From contig CM076854.1 in the NCBI GenBank assembly GCA_039519185.1, positions 150,274,997 to 150,338,996 on the forward strand: 64,000 nt of DNA, in the 5' to 3' direction. This DNA comes from Astragalus membranaceus. Lineage: Eukaryota; Streptophyta; Magnoliopsida; Fabales; Fabaceae. Both the position numbers and the translations under genes were made by a program. A model generated the notes under the pieces. The model was not told the origin of the DNA. It made no database searches and saw nothing but the letters and a program-made list of their open reading frames with translations. How positions within the stretch are numbered: the stretch's first letter is position 1; the number at the start of each line of letters is the position of its first letter. Shown piece by piece: positions 23,930 to 36,412 of this stretch.

Positions 23930-25219
23930 AAACCCAATGTTGTTTGCTGATCTCAATTCTGAATGTTCCGGAGTAACAACAGACACTGATTGTTCGCCCT
24001 CTTTCAGGCCGATGATCACAACAGAACGTTGTGAAGAAAAAGAGTACTCTGTAGTTTGCGTGACTCGTGAGGTGCAAAGATCGGGCGAAACTCACTGTTT
24101 GGCATTTTTTGCACTCTTACTGATATGCAATATGTTGTTTTTTATGCCACAATCTCATCAGATGCCCCCCTTATGCATCACAGGTACTTTATATTAGTTC
24201 TCATTTCTGCTTGTTAATTTATCAATCAAGCAGACAACTCCTATTGTTGGTTGATCTATTTAATTCAAATAACCAGTGTAAATGTACTTGTTTGTAATAA
24301 ATATGTCTGCTTTTTAATGAAATTTTTATGAGATAGAAAAGTTGAAATTGCTAATGGAGAATTTGTGCATTCAGATGGCCTAAGGAAGGAATGGAATACT
24401 GTTTCGTAGACAAAAAAATATCTTAACCACAAAGATACATTTTTTCTCAGTTTGGATTTCTACGAGTTTTGTTTATTGGACCCTTGTTTGTCTAGATTTG
24501 CATCAACTTGATTGTTCCAAAATGTTTGAAGAAACTCACACTTTGATTAATTTTGGAAGTTAGAAATAGAAAGTCCTTATTGAGAAACTTGGACTAAAAA
24601 TTTGATGATGAACTTGTTGGAGTACTTTATTAGGCACAAGGATGGATGCACAGTTGATACAGAAGGAGAGAAAGAAAGGGTCATCAAATACATTGAATCT
24701 GGTATTCAAAAAGAGTTGGTGAGGTAACTTCATATTTAAACTGATTTCTGTGTTAAATTCCTACTGTACTCTGTGAATGAACTTACTTTTTTGTTTAGAA
24801 GTTTTCCAGTAACCTTAATTTTAGGTATCATAGTCATGACTTTTACGAATTGTGTGAATTCTGAACACAGGGTGTGAGCTTTGAGTATGTGCAAAGTAAT
24901 AAAGTGGGATTACTATCTGAAGTAACAAGGAGTCTGAGAGAGGATGGCCTAACAGTTTGTAGGGCAGGCATTTCAACCGAATGGGAGCAAGCACCGAATG
25001 TCTTTTCCGTGAGGGATGCAACATCAGGGAATCTAGTGGACATGAAGACTAGAAGCAATTCGTAAAGAAATAAGTAAGACAATGATGGTGGATGTTATGA
25101 GGGTACCAACCAATCACATAGCACCACCAGAGACAAAAGGATGGGCTAAAACTAGCTTCTTCTTTGGTAACTTGTTGGAAAAGTTCATGACTTTTTCTTA
25201 TCTTATTTTGAAAACATAG
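23930..25219 (+). pseudogene. ACR (ACT-repeat) 3' exons, unit F
   Basis: Exons 23930-24183, 24620-24723 and 24871 to about 25219. Exon 3 is broken: GAAGACTAGAAGC lacks two bases compared with GAAGACTATAGAAGC, giving a stop at 25063-25065 about 63 codons in. It also reads NVFSV and has NHIAPP (Pro to His) in the out-of-frame remainder. Confidence 0.87.
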
Positions 25220-26524
25220 TTTCTCAAAAACCTTGTTCTAAGATAGTTTTTCAAGCTTTTTTAGTTTTGAAAATTTCTCTTTTGAAAACCCTTTTGTCTA
25301 GACTAAGTTTTGGAAAAATAACTTTTGAAAACTGTTTATGCATATTCTTTCAAACTTGTTATAAAAACTTTTTTCATATCATATTTGGAAAACACAGTTT
25401 CTCAAAAGAAAACCCTTTATCTAGACTAGCTTTTTGAGAAATATTTTGAAACTTAATTTTGCATTCACTTTTGAACTTGTCTTGAAAATTTTTTCCATAT
25501 CATATTTTGAAAATTTTGTTTCTCAAAAACCTTCTTCTAGGATCTTTTTCAAACTTTTTTAACTTTGAAAACTCTTTGTCTAGACTAGCTTTTTGAGAAA
25601 TAATTTTTGAAACTTATTTTTGCATACACTTTTGAACTTGTCTTGAAAACATTTTTCATATCTAATTTCTAAAACATAGTTTCTCAAAAACCTTGTTCTA
25701 AGATATTTTTTCAAGTTATTTATTTTTAAAAAATTTTCTTTTGAAAACCCTTTGTCTAGACTAGGTTATTGAGAAATAATTTTTGAAAGCTATTTTTCTT
25801 ACTCTGTCAAACTTGTCATAAAATCTTTTTTCATATCATATTTTGAATACATGGTTTTTCAAAAGAAAACTCTTTGTCTAGACTAGCTTTTTTTTGCATA
25901 CACTTTCGAACTTGTCTTTTAAACTTTTTTCATATTATATTTTGAAAACATAGTTTCTCAAAAACCTTCTTTTTAGATCTTTTTGAAAACTCTTTGTCCA
26001 GATTTTTGAGAAATAATTTTTTAAACTTATTTTTGCATACAATTTTGAACTTAACTTGTCTTGAGAACTTCTTTCATATCAAATATTAAAAACAGTTTCT
26101 TAAATACTCTGTTCGAAGATCTTTTTGAAAACTGTTTTTAGTTTTGAAAAGTTTTCTTTTAGAAAACCCTTTGTCTAGACTAGGTTATTGAGAAATAATT
26201 TTTGAAAACTATTTTTGCATACTATTTCAAACTTGTCATAAAAACTTTTTTCAAATTATATTTTGAAAACATTGTTTCTTAAAAGAAAACCTCTTGTCTA
26301 GACTATATTTTTGAGAAATAATTTTTGAAATATATTTGCACACTTTTGAACTTGTCTTGAAAAACTTTTCATATTATATTTGGAAAACATAGCTTCTCAA
26401 AAGAAAACCCTTTATCTAGACTAGCTTTTTGAGAAATATTTTTTGAAACTTATTTTTGCATACACTTTTAAACTTGTCTTGAAAACTTTTTGCATATCAT
26501 ATTTTAAAAACATAGTTTCTCAAA
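25220..26524 (+). repeat. AT-rich minisatellite, unit F
   Basis: About 1.3 kb. This copy differs from the D/E type: it lacks about 30 bases at GACTAGCTTTTTTTTGCATA and has GCATACACTTT rather than GCATGCACTTT. Its 3' part therefore looks more like units C and G than E, suggesting a recombination breakpoint near the ACR/minisatellite border. Confidence 0.88.
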
Positions 26525-27042
26525 TAAACCCAAATAGAAATACTAGAGCCTCCTTGTGTTTGAACATAACATAACAGAACACCTTACAATCAGAATGGGT
26601 AGCCCTTCTTGGATATTTTTTGGAGTGTCTGAGAAAGAAAAACCTGATGAATACTTGTTTATAGGTGAGGATTAAGAGCTGTTTTTCGATTCTGTTATAT
26701 TCTCCGCATTCCTCCTAATTTGTTGGCGTTATTTGGTTGATTTCATTTATTGATAACAATTGTTCTCTCATGTTGATTTGGTTGCAATTCTCTTCTTCTA
26801 AAAGGTGTCGTCTCGGTGGCATTAAGACTGTTCATTGATGATCGCGCAAGACAGAACTCAACTTTAATTCTCTCCAAAGAGGTGAACCGAATTCCTCTAT
26901 TTTGTTACACTTCCAAAGGGATTTTTCTAAAATTTGTTACTCACCGTGCTTGAATTAAAATAACAAGCGCTTCTTCCACTTTAGTGAAAGAAAGTGGGAA
27001 TGACACTGGCTAACATTTTCACTCTTTCCTCGCCTTCGAGAA

Positions 27043-27163
27043 ATGTCTTCTTCTGATGCTTCACCATCTTTTGGCTCTCATCTCAGAGAAACCATCAAGA
27101 AGACTGTTGTTAACAAATCCAGTTGCGGTTTATTGAAAAAGCAGGTGCTCGTATTCTTCTGAG
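27043..27163 (+). pseudogene. Glutaredoxin (GRXS12-like) fragment, unit G
   Basis: Two extra lesions in the shifted active-site frame: TAT TGA replaces TAT TCA (stop in VYSKSW), and AGC AGG replaces AGC TGG (Trp to Arg in WCSYS). GTTGTTAAC replaces GTTGTTGAC. Confidence 0.72.
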
Positions 27164-27595
27164 GTAATTCCATCCATTTTTCACGCTACCCTAACTAACC
27201 ACATATGAATACTCTGGAAATTACGATATAAATAATTAATTTGTGTGACTGTGATGCTGTGAATGGGTTTGGATTTGGATAATTGTAGTAATTAATGGAT
27301 CAAAATCGAAATTACTGACGTCATTTTTACAACAATGGTTTGTTGTAGAAATATAATAACATCATTCATATTCTTATTAAGTGAACTATTGTTCTTTCTT
27401 GAATGGGAACAATCCTGTTGTGTGTTTTTTTAATGTCTATGAGATTTTCTTTACTGAACATTTTCTGCTCAGACTTGTTATTTTTGATATATATGAGATC
27501 GTGCTTTAACTTTTCCGCTGACATTATTTCAGTGAAACCCTGTTCTTGTTATGGGTATTATCGATTTGCTTGCAGCTTACCTTTTTGTTTTGCAG

Positions 27596-28374
27596 CTTTT
27601 AGGAAGGAGTAGTGGATTTCAAGTAGCATCAACAAATCGGCCATGTACCAAAGGGCTTTGGTTGTGGAGTACACCTTTAAAGAGAACTGCTCCTGATGAA
27701 ACAGATTACAATCTCCTGCTCTTTGTCATTGAAGGAATAGATGCTTATGATAAAATGGTTAGCTTTTCAGTTTTCTAAGTGTCCATGTTGGAAGTCTGTT
27801 TCTAATAATTGCTATGCTTTCTTACTATGCATTTTATTTTTTATGAAACAGTGAACATTCAGCACCCAGACATTCTCACTAGCTGTCCTTTTGTCAAGCA
27901 TTTTCATTTATAATCAGGTTTGCACAACCTATTGAGGCCTATATTTTCTTAGGCATAATTCACTTTTATTCTTCCTTCTTGTCTGGATTTCTTACTAAAG
28001 TTGAAATGCTGATGTTTTTTCACTTGCCACAGATGGGCAGTATAGATGAGGCCGACCTTGGTTGTTTCTCTTGTCACTCAAATGACTAAGCACATTCGTG
28101 TCAGAGCATCTGGAGGAAAGACTTCTGCATTTGAAATAGGACAGTTTTCCCAGATTTTTGTTTTGCTCTTACGTGTAGGTTGCATGATATTGTAGTTTGA
28201 TGGTGGTATCTTAGCATGATTTGACTGTTTAGTCTCATTCTTTGTTTTGTTTGGCAGGATTTCTATTTGACCTAACTGAAGATAACGGAAAAATAACACC
28301 TTGGGACTATCTTGAACCCTCTCCGAGGCCTGTCTGTTGAAGGAAGTGGAAGAGATATTGCTGCTAAAAATGAG
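27596..28374 (+). pseudogene. Guanylate-binding protein fragment, unit G
   Basis: Exons 27596-27757, 27852-27917, 28033 to about 28172, and 28258-28374. Private exon 1 changes are STNRPC, TAPDET, LLLFVIEG and AYDKM. Directly after exon 4 the intron is shortened (GAGGTATTCTTG for GAGGTATCTTTTCATTTCC). Confidence 0.87.
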
Positions 28375-29465
28375 GTATTCTTGTTTTAGTCATTCTATGA
28401 AGCAGTTGTTGTGGTATTCTTGATTGCGATTATAGAAACCCAATGTTGTTTGCTGATCTCAATTCTGAATGTTCCGGAGTAACAACAGACACTGATTGTT
28501 CGCCCTCTTTCAGGCCAATGATCACAACAGAACGTTGTGAAGAAAAAAGTACTCTGTAGTTTGCGTGACTCGTGAGGTGCAAAGATCGGGCGAAACTCAA
28601 TGTTTGGCATTTTTTGCACTCTTACTGATATACAATATGTTGTTTTCCATGCCACAATCTCATCAGATGCCCCCTTATGCATCACAGGTACTTTATATTA
28701 GTTCTCATTTCTGCTTGTCAATTTATCAATCAAGCAGACAACTCCTATTGTTGGTTGATCTATTTAATTCAAATAACCAGTGTAAATGTACTTGTTTGTA
28801 TGAAATATGTCTGCTTTTTAAAGAAATTTTTATGTGAAAGAAACGTTGAAATTGCTAGTGGAGAATTTGTGCATTCAAATGGCCCAAGGAAGGAATGGAA
28901 TACTGTTTCGTAGACAAAAAACTATCTTTACCACAAAGATACATTTTTTCTCAATTTGGATTTCTACTAGTTTTGTTTATTGGACCCTTGTTTGTCTAGA
29001 TTTGCATCAACTTGATTGTTCCAAAATGTTTGAAGAAACTCACACTTTGATTAATTTTGGTCGTTAGAAATAGAGAGTCCTTATTGAGTAACTTGGACTT
29101 AAAATTTGATGATGAACTTGTAGGAGTACTTTATTAGGCACAAGGATGGATGCGCGGTTGATACAGGAGAGAAAGAAAGGGTCATCAAATACATTGAATT
29201 TGCTATTCAAAGAAGAGTAGGTGAGGTAACTTCATATTTAAACTGATTTCTGTGTGGAATTCCTACTGTACTCTGTGAATGAACTTGCTTTTTTGTTTAG
29301 AAGTTTTCCCGTAACCTTAATTTTAGTTATCATAGTCATGACTTTTATGAATTGAGTGAATTCTGAACACCGGGTGTGAGCTTTGAGTATGTGCAAAGTA
29401 ATAAAGTGGGATTACTATCTGAAGTAACAAGGAGTCTGAGAGAGAATGGCCTAACTGTTTGTAGG

Positions 29466-29679
29466 TGATAGATTTCATAGAGTTTCTGAACAGTAAATCA
29501 TTCTTGTATATTTCATAATATTGAAGACTGAATACAGATGGGTATTTATAACTGTTGAGCCTTACAATAACCTAACTAACTCAAACAGCTTTAGTTTTGA
29601 ACTAACCTAACAGTTTCTTAACAGATTAGAAACTGACTAACTAACTGAACGGAATATTAACTCTTTATGTAATCTATCA
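29466..29679 (-). repeat. 3' LTR of copia-1
   Basis: The last LTR in element orientation. It starts directly after the GTAGG duplication and is followed by TTCCCCCCACAAG, the complement of the polypurine tract. Confidence 0.93.
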
Positions 29680-30939
29680 TTCCCCCCACAAGCTCAGCCG
29701 TACTGAGTACTCTGAGCTTGTTTCTGAAGTGACAGAACTGCTGCTTGCTGAGAAGTTTGGTGAGAATATCAGCCACCTGAATCTGAGCTGGAACATAAGA
29801 CACTACCAGAGATTTATTTAGGACCTTTTTACGAACAAAAAATATATCCAGCTCCATAAGTTTTGTCCTGGAGTGGAGAACTGGATTGTGGCTTAGTGCC
29901 ACAGTACTCTGATTGTCGCAGTAGATGACTGGAACAGGTATGGACACATGCAGTTCCTGTAGAAGAGATTGCAGCCAGAGGACTTCTGATGCAGCTAAAG
30001 CCAGGCTTCTATATTCTGCCTCTGCACTGGATTTAGCCACTAATGTTTGCTTTCTGGACCACCAAGAAACCAGATTGGGTCCAAGGTAGATGCAGGCACC
30101 AGAGGTGGATCGTCTATCATCAATATCCGAAGCCCAGTTACCATCACAGAAGGCATTGATGCTAAGAGGAATACTGCTGGTTGCAGAGTTAGCCCTAGAT
30201 CAATAGTGCTCTTTAAGTATCTCAAGATTCTCTTGACAGCACTCCAATGAGAGACAAGGGGTTGCGACATAAACTGACATACTTTATTTACGGAGTAGCC
30301 AAGTCCAGGTCTAGTAATGGTGACATATTGTAAGGCTCCAACGATGCTTCTGTATAAGGTTGGATCTTCAAAGTAATCTGTTCCATTTTTTGACAATTCA
30401 AGGTTGGCAGGTAAAGGAGTGGAGATTCCTTTACAGTCTTCCATGCCTGCCCTGTGCAGAATGTCCTTTATATACTTGGCCTGTGAGAGAAGAAGAGAAC
30501 CAGAATCTGTGTTTTTGCATTCTATGCCCAGAAAATAGTGAAGTGTTCCGAGCTGTTTTAAGGAGAATGCAGAATTCAGTTTAGTAATGACAAGATTCAC
30601 AACTGTGTTCGAGGAACTTGTTATGATTATATCATCCACATAGATAAGGATCATGATACAGCAGCCACGGTTATTATATATGAGTAAAGATGGATCACAT
30701 TTGGATTGGTGAAAACCAAAGGATATCAAGGTTTTTGTCAAACTGTAATACCAGGCTCGAGGAGCCTGTTTCAAGCCATAGATGGCCTTGTTAAGCTTAC
30801 AAACTAGAGAAGAATCACCTTGAACAAAGCCTTGAGGTTGTAGCATGTAAACATCCTCTTGTAAGTGCCCATTAAGAAACGCGTTGTTTACATCCAATTG
30901 CCTAATAGGCCATTTGTAAGTTAGAGCAAGAGTAAGCAC
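29657..30939 (-). pseudogene. copia-1 reverse transcriptase and RNase H part
   Basis: 30939-30040 covers most of the RT: NAFLNGHLQEDVYM, KLNKAIYGLKQAPRAWY and the catalytic LIYVDDIIIT. The N-terminal RT block (KARLVAKGFHQKYG) is in another frame at about 31010-31120. Near 30100-30140 the frame shifts again within the RNase H, whose end is 30040-29657 (AEAEYRSLALAASEVLWLQS, IYCDNQSTVALSHNPV). Three frames in pol make it inactive. Confidence 0.9.
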
Positions 30940-31121
30940 AGTTCTGACTGTGATAGGCTTTACAACAGGTGAGAAGGTGTCAGAATAGTCTTGGCCATAC
31001 TTTTGGTGAAAGCCTTTAGCAACTAGGCGTGCCTTATATTTGTTGATGGATCCATCCGGGTTCTCTTTGATTCTAAAAATCCATTTACATCCTATGGCTC
31101 TTTTTTTGGGTGGTAGAGGAA

Positions 31122-33158
31122 CTAAGTATTGTTGGTTTGAAGAGCTGTGAATTCATTCTGCATAGCTTTTGTCCATTGAGGTGAAGCAAGGGATTGTTGG
31201 ACATTGTTGGGTTCTGTGGTGGTGAGGTTAATGTTAGGATATAGAGGTGGCTTTAGGTGTCCAGTTTTAGATCTTGTAAGCATGTGATGAGTATTATGTG
31301 GTGGGGAAGGGGAGGTTGAGGGAGAAGAGTTAGGGTCTATTGTGCTAGAAGCTGTTGAGGGTAAGGATAAGGTAGGTGAGTGGGGTTCTGTGGGTGGTGG
31401 AGATTGATTTTCTGTTGGTGGTGATGGATAAGGTTGAGTGGGAGGGTGAGGAGGGTAAGATGATGGATTGGAGAGTGATGGTGAAGGTGTATGAGGAGTG
31501 GCTTGGTTGTGAACAACTCCCAATGGAGCTGTTGTGGGAAAGGTGTGTAAAGTGTTAGGAGTTTCAGTAGGTTTGTGTTGATAAGGAAAATGCTTCTCAT
31601 TGAATAATACATCTTTTGAAATATAGATACGGCCAAATGGATCAAGACACTTGTAGCCTTTGTGAGAGGTAGAGTACCCTAGAAAAATGCATTCTTTAGA
31701 CCTATATTGAAACTTAGGATTGTTATATGGAGTGAGTAAGGGATAGCAGGCACACCCAAAAGCTTTTAAGAAGTGGTAATCAGGTTGTTTGTTAAACAGT
31801 GTGTGGAGAGGAATATGGTGAGTGTGTGAAGCTGGAAGCCTATTGATGATGTAGACAGCAGAATGAAAAGCATGATCCCAAAAGTGATAGGGCAGAGAGG
31901 AGTGAGAGAGTAAGGACAGACCCATTTCAACCATGTGCCTATGCTTTCTCTCAACAACTCCATTTTGATGGTGTGTGTGTGGGCAAATGATGCGATGGAT
32001 GATGCCTAGGTTAGTGAGGTATTCTTTGAATGGACGAAATTCCCCACCCCAGTCAGATTGGATGGATTTAATTTTCCTATTGAGTTGCAATTCAACAAGA
32101 GCCTTAAATTGTTTAAAGACAGTGAGTGTCTCAGACTTGCTATGCAAGAAATATATCCATGTGTATTTACTAAAAGCATCAATGAATGAAATGTAGTACT
32201 TATAGCCCATTGAAGACTGCATAGGGGCAGGGCCCCATAAGTCACAAAAGACAAGTTCTAAAGGTGCATTATACACAGCGGTAGACAAAGGGGAAGGTAA
32301 TCGATGAGACTTTCCTAAGCAACATGCTATACAAAATTCACTTTTATTCCTTTGAAAAGATGCCATATTACAAGAGTTTAAAACATTGTTTAAGGTATCT
32401 AGGCTAGGGTGACCCAATCGGTGGTGCAATTTGAAGTAAACATCACTAGAACTAGATACAAGAGAATTCACAGAAGGTAAGGTAGAGTGTTGTGTGGACA
32501 AAGTGCTTGAGTGAAGAGGATATAGACCAGCAGAATTCAAGCGTCCTTGGAGAAGAACCTTGTCATTGACCTGTGATTTCATGACATAGTGAAATGGGTG
32601 AAACTGAATATATGCATTGTTATCATATGCAAACTTAGAGACACTTATAAGATTTTTATTGATGTTAGGGACATGAAGAACATTGTTTAAATGTAGAGTG
32701 GTACTAGGATGCGAAGGAGAAGGAAAAGAGAAGTTAGAAATGGATTGAACGGGCAAACCTTGACCGTTCCCAAGGAAAATGTTTTCCAAATGAGACGGTG
32801 GCGGAGCAGAGCCAGTTGCTGCAGGCATGTAAGTGACATGATTGGTGGCTGCAGTGTCCAGATTGTTGTTCAAGGCAGGGTGCATAGGATAGGCGCCAGT
32901 GTAGTTAGCTTGAGGAGCAGCAGCCATGTTGCCCGGTTGCCATGAGTTGTTGTTTGGTGCAGGTGGACGCAAGTATTGGTAAGGGTTGCCATTAGGGAAG
33001 GGGTGAGTAGTACCGTAGGCAGTATTGAATCTGTGGTAACAGTACGAATTCATGACCAGTACGACGACAAACTTGGCACTGAACGCCAGAGCGACCACGT
33101 CCCCGACCAGATCGACCACCATCATGGTTGCCACGGCCATACCGGCCACCACGGCCAC
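31122..33158 (-). pseudogene. copia-1 zinc knuckle/protease/integrase part
   Basis: An open frame of 678 codons. Its first 35 or so residues are out of frame with the true zinc knuckle (CQVCRRTGH lies in another frame near 33080), so a frameshift sits inside the knuckle. The GAG-pre-integrase HHRLGHPSLDTLN with CIACCLGKSH follows, then the integrase core with FCDLWGPAP, QSDWGGEF and NGVVERKHRH (the D, D, E residues), and a Pro/Ser-rich linker. The usual protease DSGA motif is not visible: the equivalent segment reads LDTAATNHVT. Confidence 0.9.
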
Positions 33159-33188
33159 GAAATTGAGAATTACCCCTAAATCCAGAAC

Positions 33189-34027
33189 CTAGGGCGTGTT
33201 TTCAGAATTAGGGTTAGTACTAGTGAAATTGGCTTGTGGCGCTTGTTGAGGCTGAAATTGCGACTCATCCGAAGTAGACAAAGGCTTGGTTTGCGTGAGA
33301 TTTAACGATGCAGCTTCTTCAATTACTCGTTGTTTGTCCAGGCGTTGTTCGTGCGCAAGAAGAAGACCTTTGATTTCTTCCATGTCGAACCAATCAATCT
33401 TCGAGTTGATGAGAGTGACCAAAGACTCGAATTCGTTGGGTAATCCTTCAAGAATCACGTCTGATTGATCTTGGAGCGAAACAGATTCGCCAATGGAGAG
33501 AAGAGAATCGGAGATATGTTTAATTTTGGCGAGGAATTCATAAATCGTAGAAGTACCTTTCTTTGTGGTGCGCAATTGCGTACGCAAGTGGCGTGCCTGC
33601 GCCTTTTTCGTTTTAGATTGGAAGGCCTGATGGATATTTTCCCATAGCCGAAATGTGTGACGACATATTTTCCCATAGCTGAAATGTGTGACGACAGCCA
33701 ATGACGGAGGGAAGCCACGCAAGCAAGAGTTGGTCTTGAAGCTCCCAGGCGGTGTAGGCTGGGTTTTCAACGTTGGAAACCTGGGTTTTCAACGTTGGAA
33801 AGGCGATCTTGTTCATTTGCAAATTGTGTTGGAATTTGTGGAGATACACAATATCGGTGGAGTTTGTGGGCTCGCAAGACGGGTTCAATCCGTTGAAGCC
33901 AGACAAGATAATTGCTTTCATCGAGTTTTACTGAAATCTTGTAGTTGAAGGTTGACAATGGTGTATTTGTAGAAGACGACGCCACGAACGGTGGAGTAGG
34001 TGGCGTTGGGGGTGGCGTCGCAGCCAT
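33189..34027 (-). pseudogene. copia-1 gag (broken)
   Basis: The Gag start reads MAATPPPTPPTPPF, then KLDESNYLVWLQRIEPVLRA, the conserved N-terminal copia Gag motif. The frame breaks where TTTTCAACGTTGGAAACC is tandemly repeated (about 33764-33800), and resumes in 33770-33189 with ARHLRTQLRTTKKGTSTIYE and LEGLPNEFESLVTLI. A second short duplication (CATAGCCGAAATGTGTGACG and CATAGCTGAAATGTGTGACG, about 33640-33700) adds about 30 bases. Gag would form the virus-like particle; this copy cannot. Confidence 0.88.
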
Positions 34028-34110
34028 CTGTGACGGAGAAGGAGGCGAAGGGAAGCGAGGAGAGAAGCGGATCTTGCCACGCTGGTGGCGTTAAATTGCT
34101 CTGTATACCA

Positions 34111-34323
34111 TGATAGATTTCATAGAGTTTCTGAACAGTAAATCATTCTTGTATGTTTCATAATATTGAAGATGAATACAGATGGGTATTTATAACTGTT
34201 GAGCTTTATAATAACCTAACTAACTCAAACAGCTTTAGTTTTGAACTAACCTAACAGTTTCTTAACAGATTAGAAACTGACTAACTAACTGAACAGAATA
34301 TTAACTCTTTATGTTATCTATCA
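34111..34323 (-). repeat. 5' LTR of copia-1
   Basis: Promoter LTR in element orientation, one base shorter than its partner (GAAGATGAA for GAAGACTGAA). Confidence 0.93.
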
Positions 34324-34568
34324 GTAGGGCAGGCATTTCATCCAAATGGGAGCAAGCACCGAATGTCTTCTTCGTGAGGGATGCAACATCAGGGAATCTA
34401 GTGGACATTCGTAAAGAAATAAGTAAGACAATGATGGTGGATGTTATGAGGGTACCAACCAATCCCATAGCACCACCAGAGACAAAAGGATGGGCTAAAA
34501 CTAGCTTCTTCTTTGGTAACTTGTTGGGAAAGTTCATGACTTTTTCATATCTTATTTTGAAAACATAG

Positions 34569-35903
34569 TTTCTCAAAAACCTTGTTCTAAGATGGTTTTT
34601 CAAGCTTTTTTAGTTTTGAAAATTTCTCTTTTGAAAACCCTTTTGTCTAGACTAAGTTTTTGAAAAATAACTTTTGAAAACTGTTAATGCATATTCTTTC
34701 AAACTTGTTATAAAAACTTTTTTCATATCATATTTGGAAAACACAGTTTCTCAAAAGAAAACCCTTTATCTAGACTAGCTTTTTGAGAAATATTTTATGA
34801 AACTTAATTTTGCATACACTTTTGAACTTGTCTTGAAAACTTTTTTCATATCATATTTTGAAAATTTTGTTTCTCAAAAACCTTCTTCTAGGATTTTTTC
34901 AAACTTTTTTAACCTCGAAAACTCTTTGTCTAGACTAGCTTTTTGAGAAATAATTTTTGAAACTTATTTTTGCATACACTTTTGAACATGTCTTGAAAAC
35001 ATTTTTCATATCTAATTTCTAAAACATAGTTTCTCAAAAACCTTTGTTCTAAGATATTTTTTCAAGTTTTTTATTTTTAAAAATTTTTCGTTTGAAAACC
35101 CTTTGTCTAGACTAGGTTGTTGAGAAATAATTTTTGAAAGCTATTTTTCTTACTCTCTCAAACTTGTCATAAAATCTTTTCTCATATATCATATTTTGAA
35201 TACATGGTTTTTCAAAAGAAAACTCTTTGTCTAGACTAGCTTTTTTTGAGAACTATTTTTTGAAACTTATTTTTGCACACAGTTTTGAACTTGTCTTTTG
35301 AACTTTTTTCATATCATATTTTGAAAACATAGTTTCTCTAAAACCTTCTTCGATCTTTTTGAAAACTCTTTGTCTAGACTTTTTGAGAAATAGTTTTTGA
35401 AACTTATTTTTGCATACAATTTTGAACTTAACTTGTCTTGAGAACTTCTTTCATATCAAATATTAAAAACATAGTTTCTTAAATACCTTGTTCAAAGATC
35501 TTTTTGAAAACTGTTTTTAGTTTTGAAATTTTTTCTTTTAGAAAACCCTTTGTCTAGACTAGGTGATTGAGAAATAATTTTTGAAAACTATTTTTGCATA
35601 CTCTTTCAAACTTGTCATAAAAACTTTTTTCATATTATATTTTGAAAACATCGCTTCTTAAAAGAAAATGTCTTGTCTAGACTATATTTTTGAGAATTAA
35701 TTTTTGAAATATTTTTGCTTACACTTTTGAATTGTTTTGAAAATCTTTTCATATCATATTTGGAAAACATAGTTTCTCAAAAGAAAACCCTTTATCTAGA
35801 CTAGGTTTTTGAGAAATATTTTTTGAAACTTATTTTTGCATACACTTTTAAACTTGTCTTGAAAACTTTATGCATATCATATTTTAAAAACATAGTTTCT
35901 CAA
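34569..35903 (+). repeat. AT-rich minisatellite, unit G
   Basis: About 1.33 kb of the TCTAGACTAG repeat, with scattered private substitutions such as ATGTCTTGTCTAGACTATA and CTTTATGCATATC. Confidence 0.9.
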
Positions 35904-36412
35904 ATAAACCCAAATAGAAATACTAGTGCCTCCTTGTGTTTGAACATAACATAACAGAACACCTTACAATCAGAATGGGTAGCCCTTCTTGGATAGTTTT
36001 TTGGAGTGTCTGAGGAAGAGAAACCTGATGAATACTTGTTTATTAGGTGAGGATTAAGAGCTGTTTTTCGATTCTGTTATATTCTCCGCATTCCTCCTAA
36101 TTTGTTGGCGTTATTTGGTTGATTTCATTTATTGATAACAATTGTTCTTTGATGTTGATTTGGTTGCAATTCTCTTCTTCTAAAAGGTGTCGTCTCGGTG
36201 GCATTAAGACTGTTCATTGATGATCGCGCAACTTTAATTCTCTCCAAAGAGGTGAACCGAATTCTTCTATTTTGTTACACTTCCAAAGGGATTTTTCAAA
36301 AATTTGTTACTCACCGTTCTTGAATTAAAATAACAGGCGCTTCTTCCACTTTAGTGAAAGTGAGTGGGAATGACATTGGCTAACATTTTCACTCTTTCCT
36401 CGCCTTCGAGAA

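Larger units (their letters stand above)
22009..26524 (+). repeat. Array unit F (4.52 kb)
   Basis: Full order, the nearest relative of unit E but without the hAT element, so the E/F duplication predates that insertion. Confidence 0.93.
29466..34323 (-). mobile_element. Ty1-copia LTR retrotransposon, copia-1 (4858 bp)
   Basis: GTAGG target duplication (29461-29465, 34324-34328). LTRs of 214 and 213 bp begin TGATAG and end CTATCA, with about five substitutions and one gap between them. A polypurine tract (TGGGGGGAA on the - strand) abuts the left LTR. On the - strand after the right LTR, TGGTATACAGAGC resembles the initiator-Met-tRNA primer site TGGTATCAGAGC with one extra base. Domain order gag, integrase, reverse transcriptase, RNase H identifies Ty1-copia. 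It lies antisense to the array. Confidence 0.96.
28436..34568 (+). pseudogene. ACR (ACT-repeat) 3' exons split by copia element, unit G
   Basis: Exons 28436-28687, 29124-29225, and about 29373-29465 continuing at 34324-34568. Exon 1 has one A/G fewer in GAAGAAAAAAGTAC. The acceptor before exon 3 is mutated (ACACCGGG for ACACAGGG). After the element, GTGGACATTCG replaces GTGGACATGAAGACT...CAATTCG, an 18-base in-frame deletion removing most of MKTIEA. Inserted sequence adds LTR stops in the middle of the ACT domain. Confidence 0.86.
26525..35903 (+). repeat. Array unit G (4.52 kb plus Ty1-copia insertion)
   Basis: Full order, with the ACR last exon split by the copia element at 29466-34323. 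Removing element and target duplication restores a 4.52-kb unit. Confidence 0.92.
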
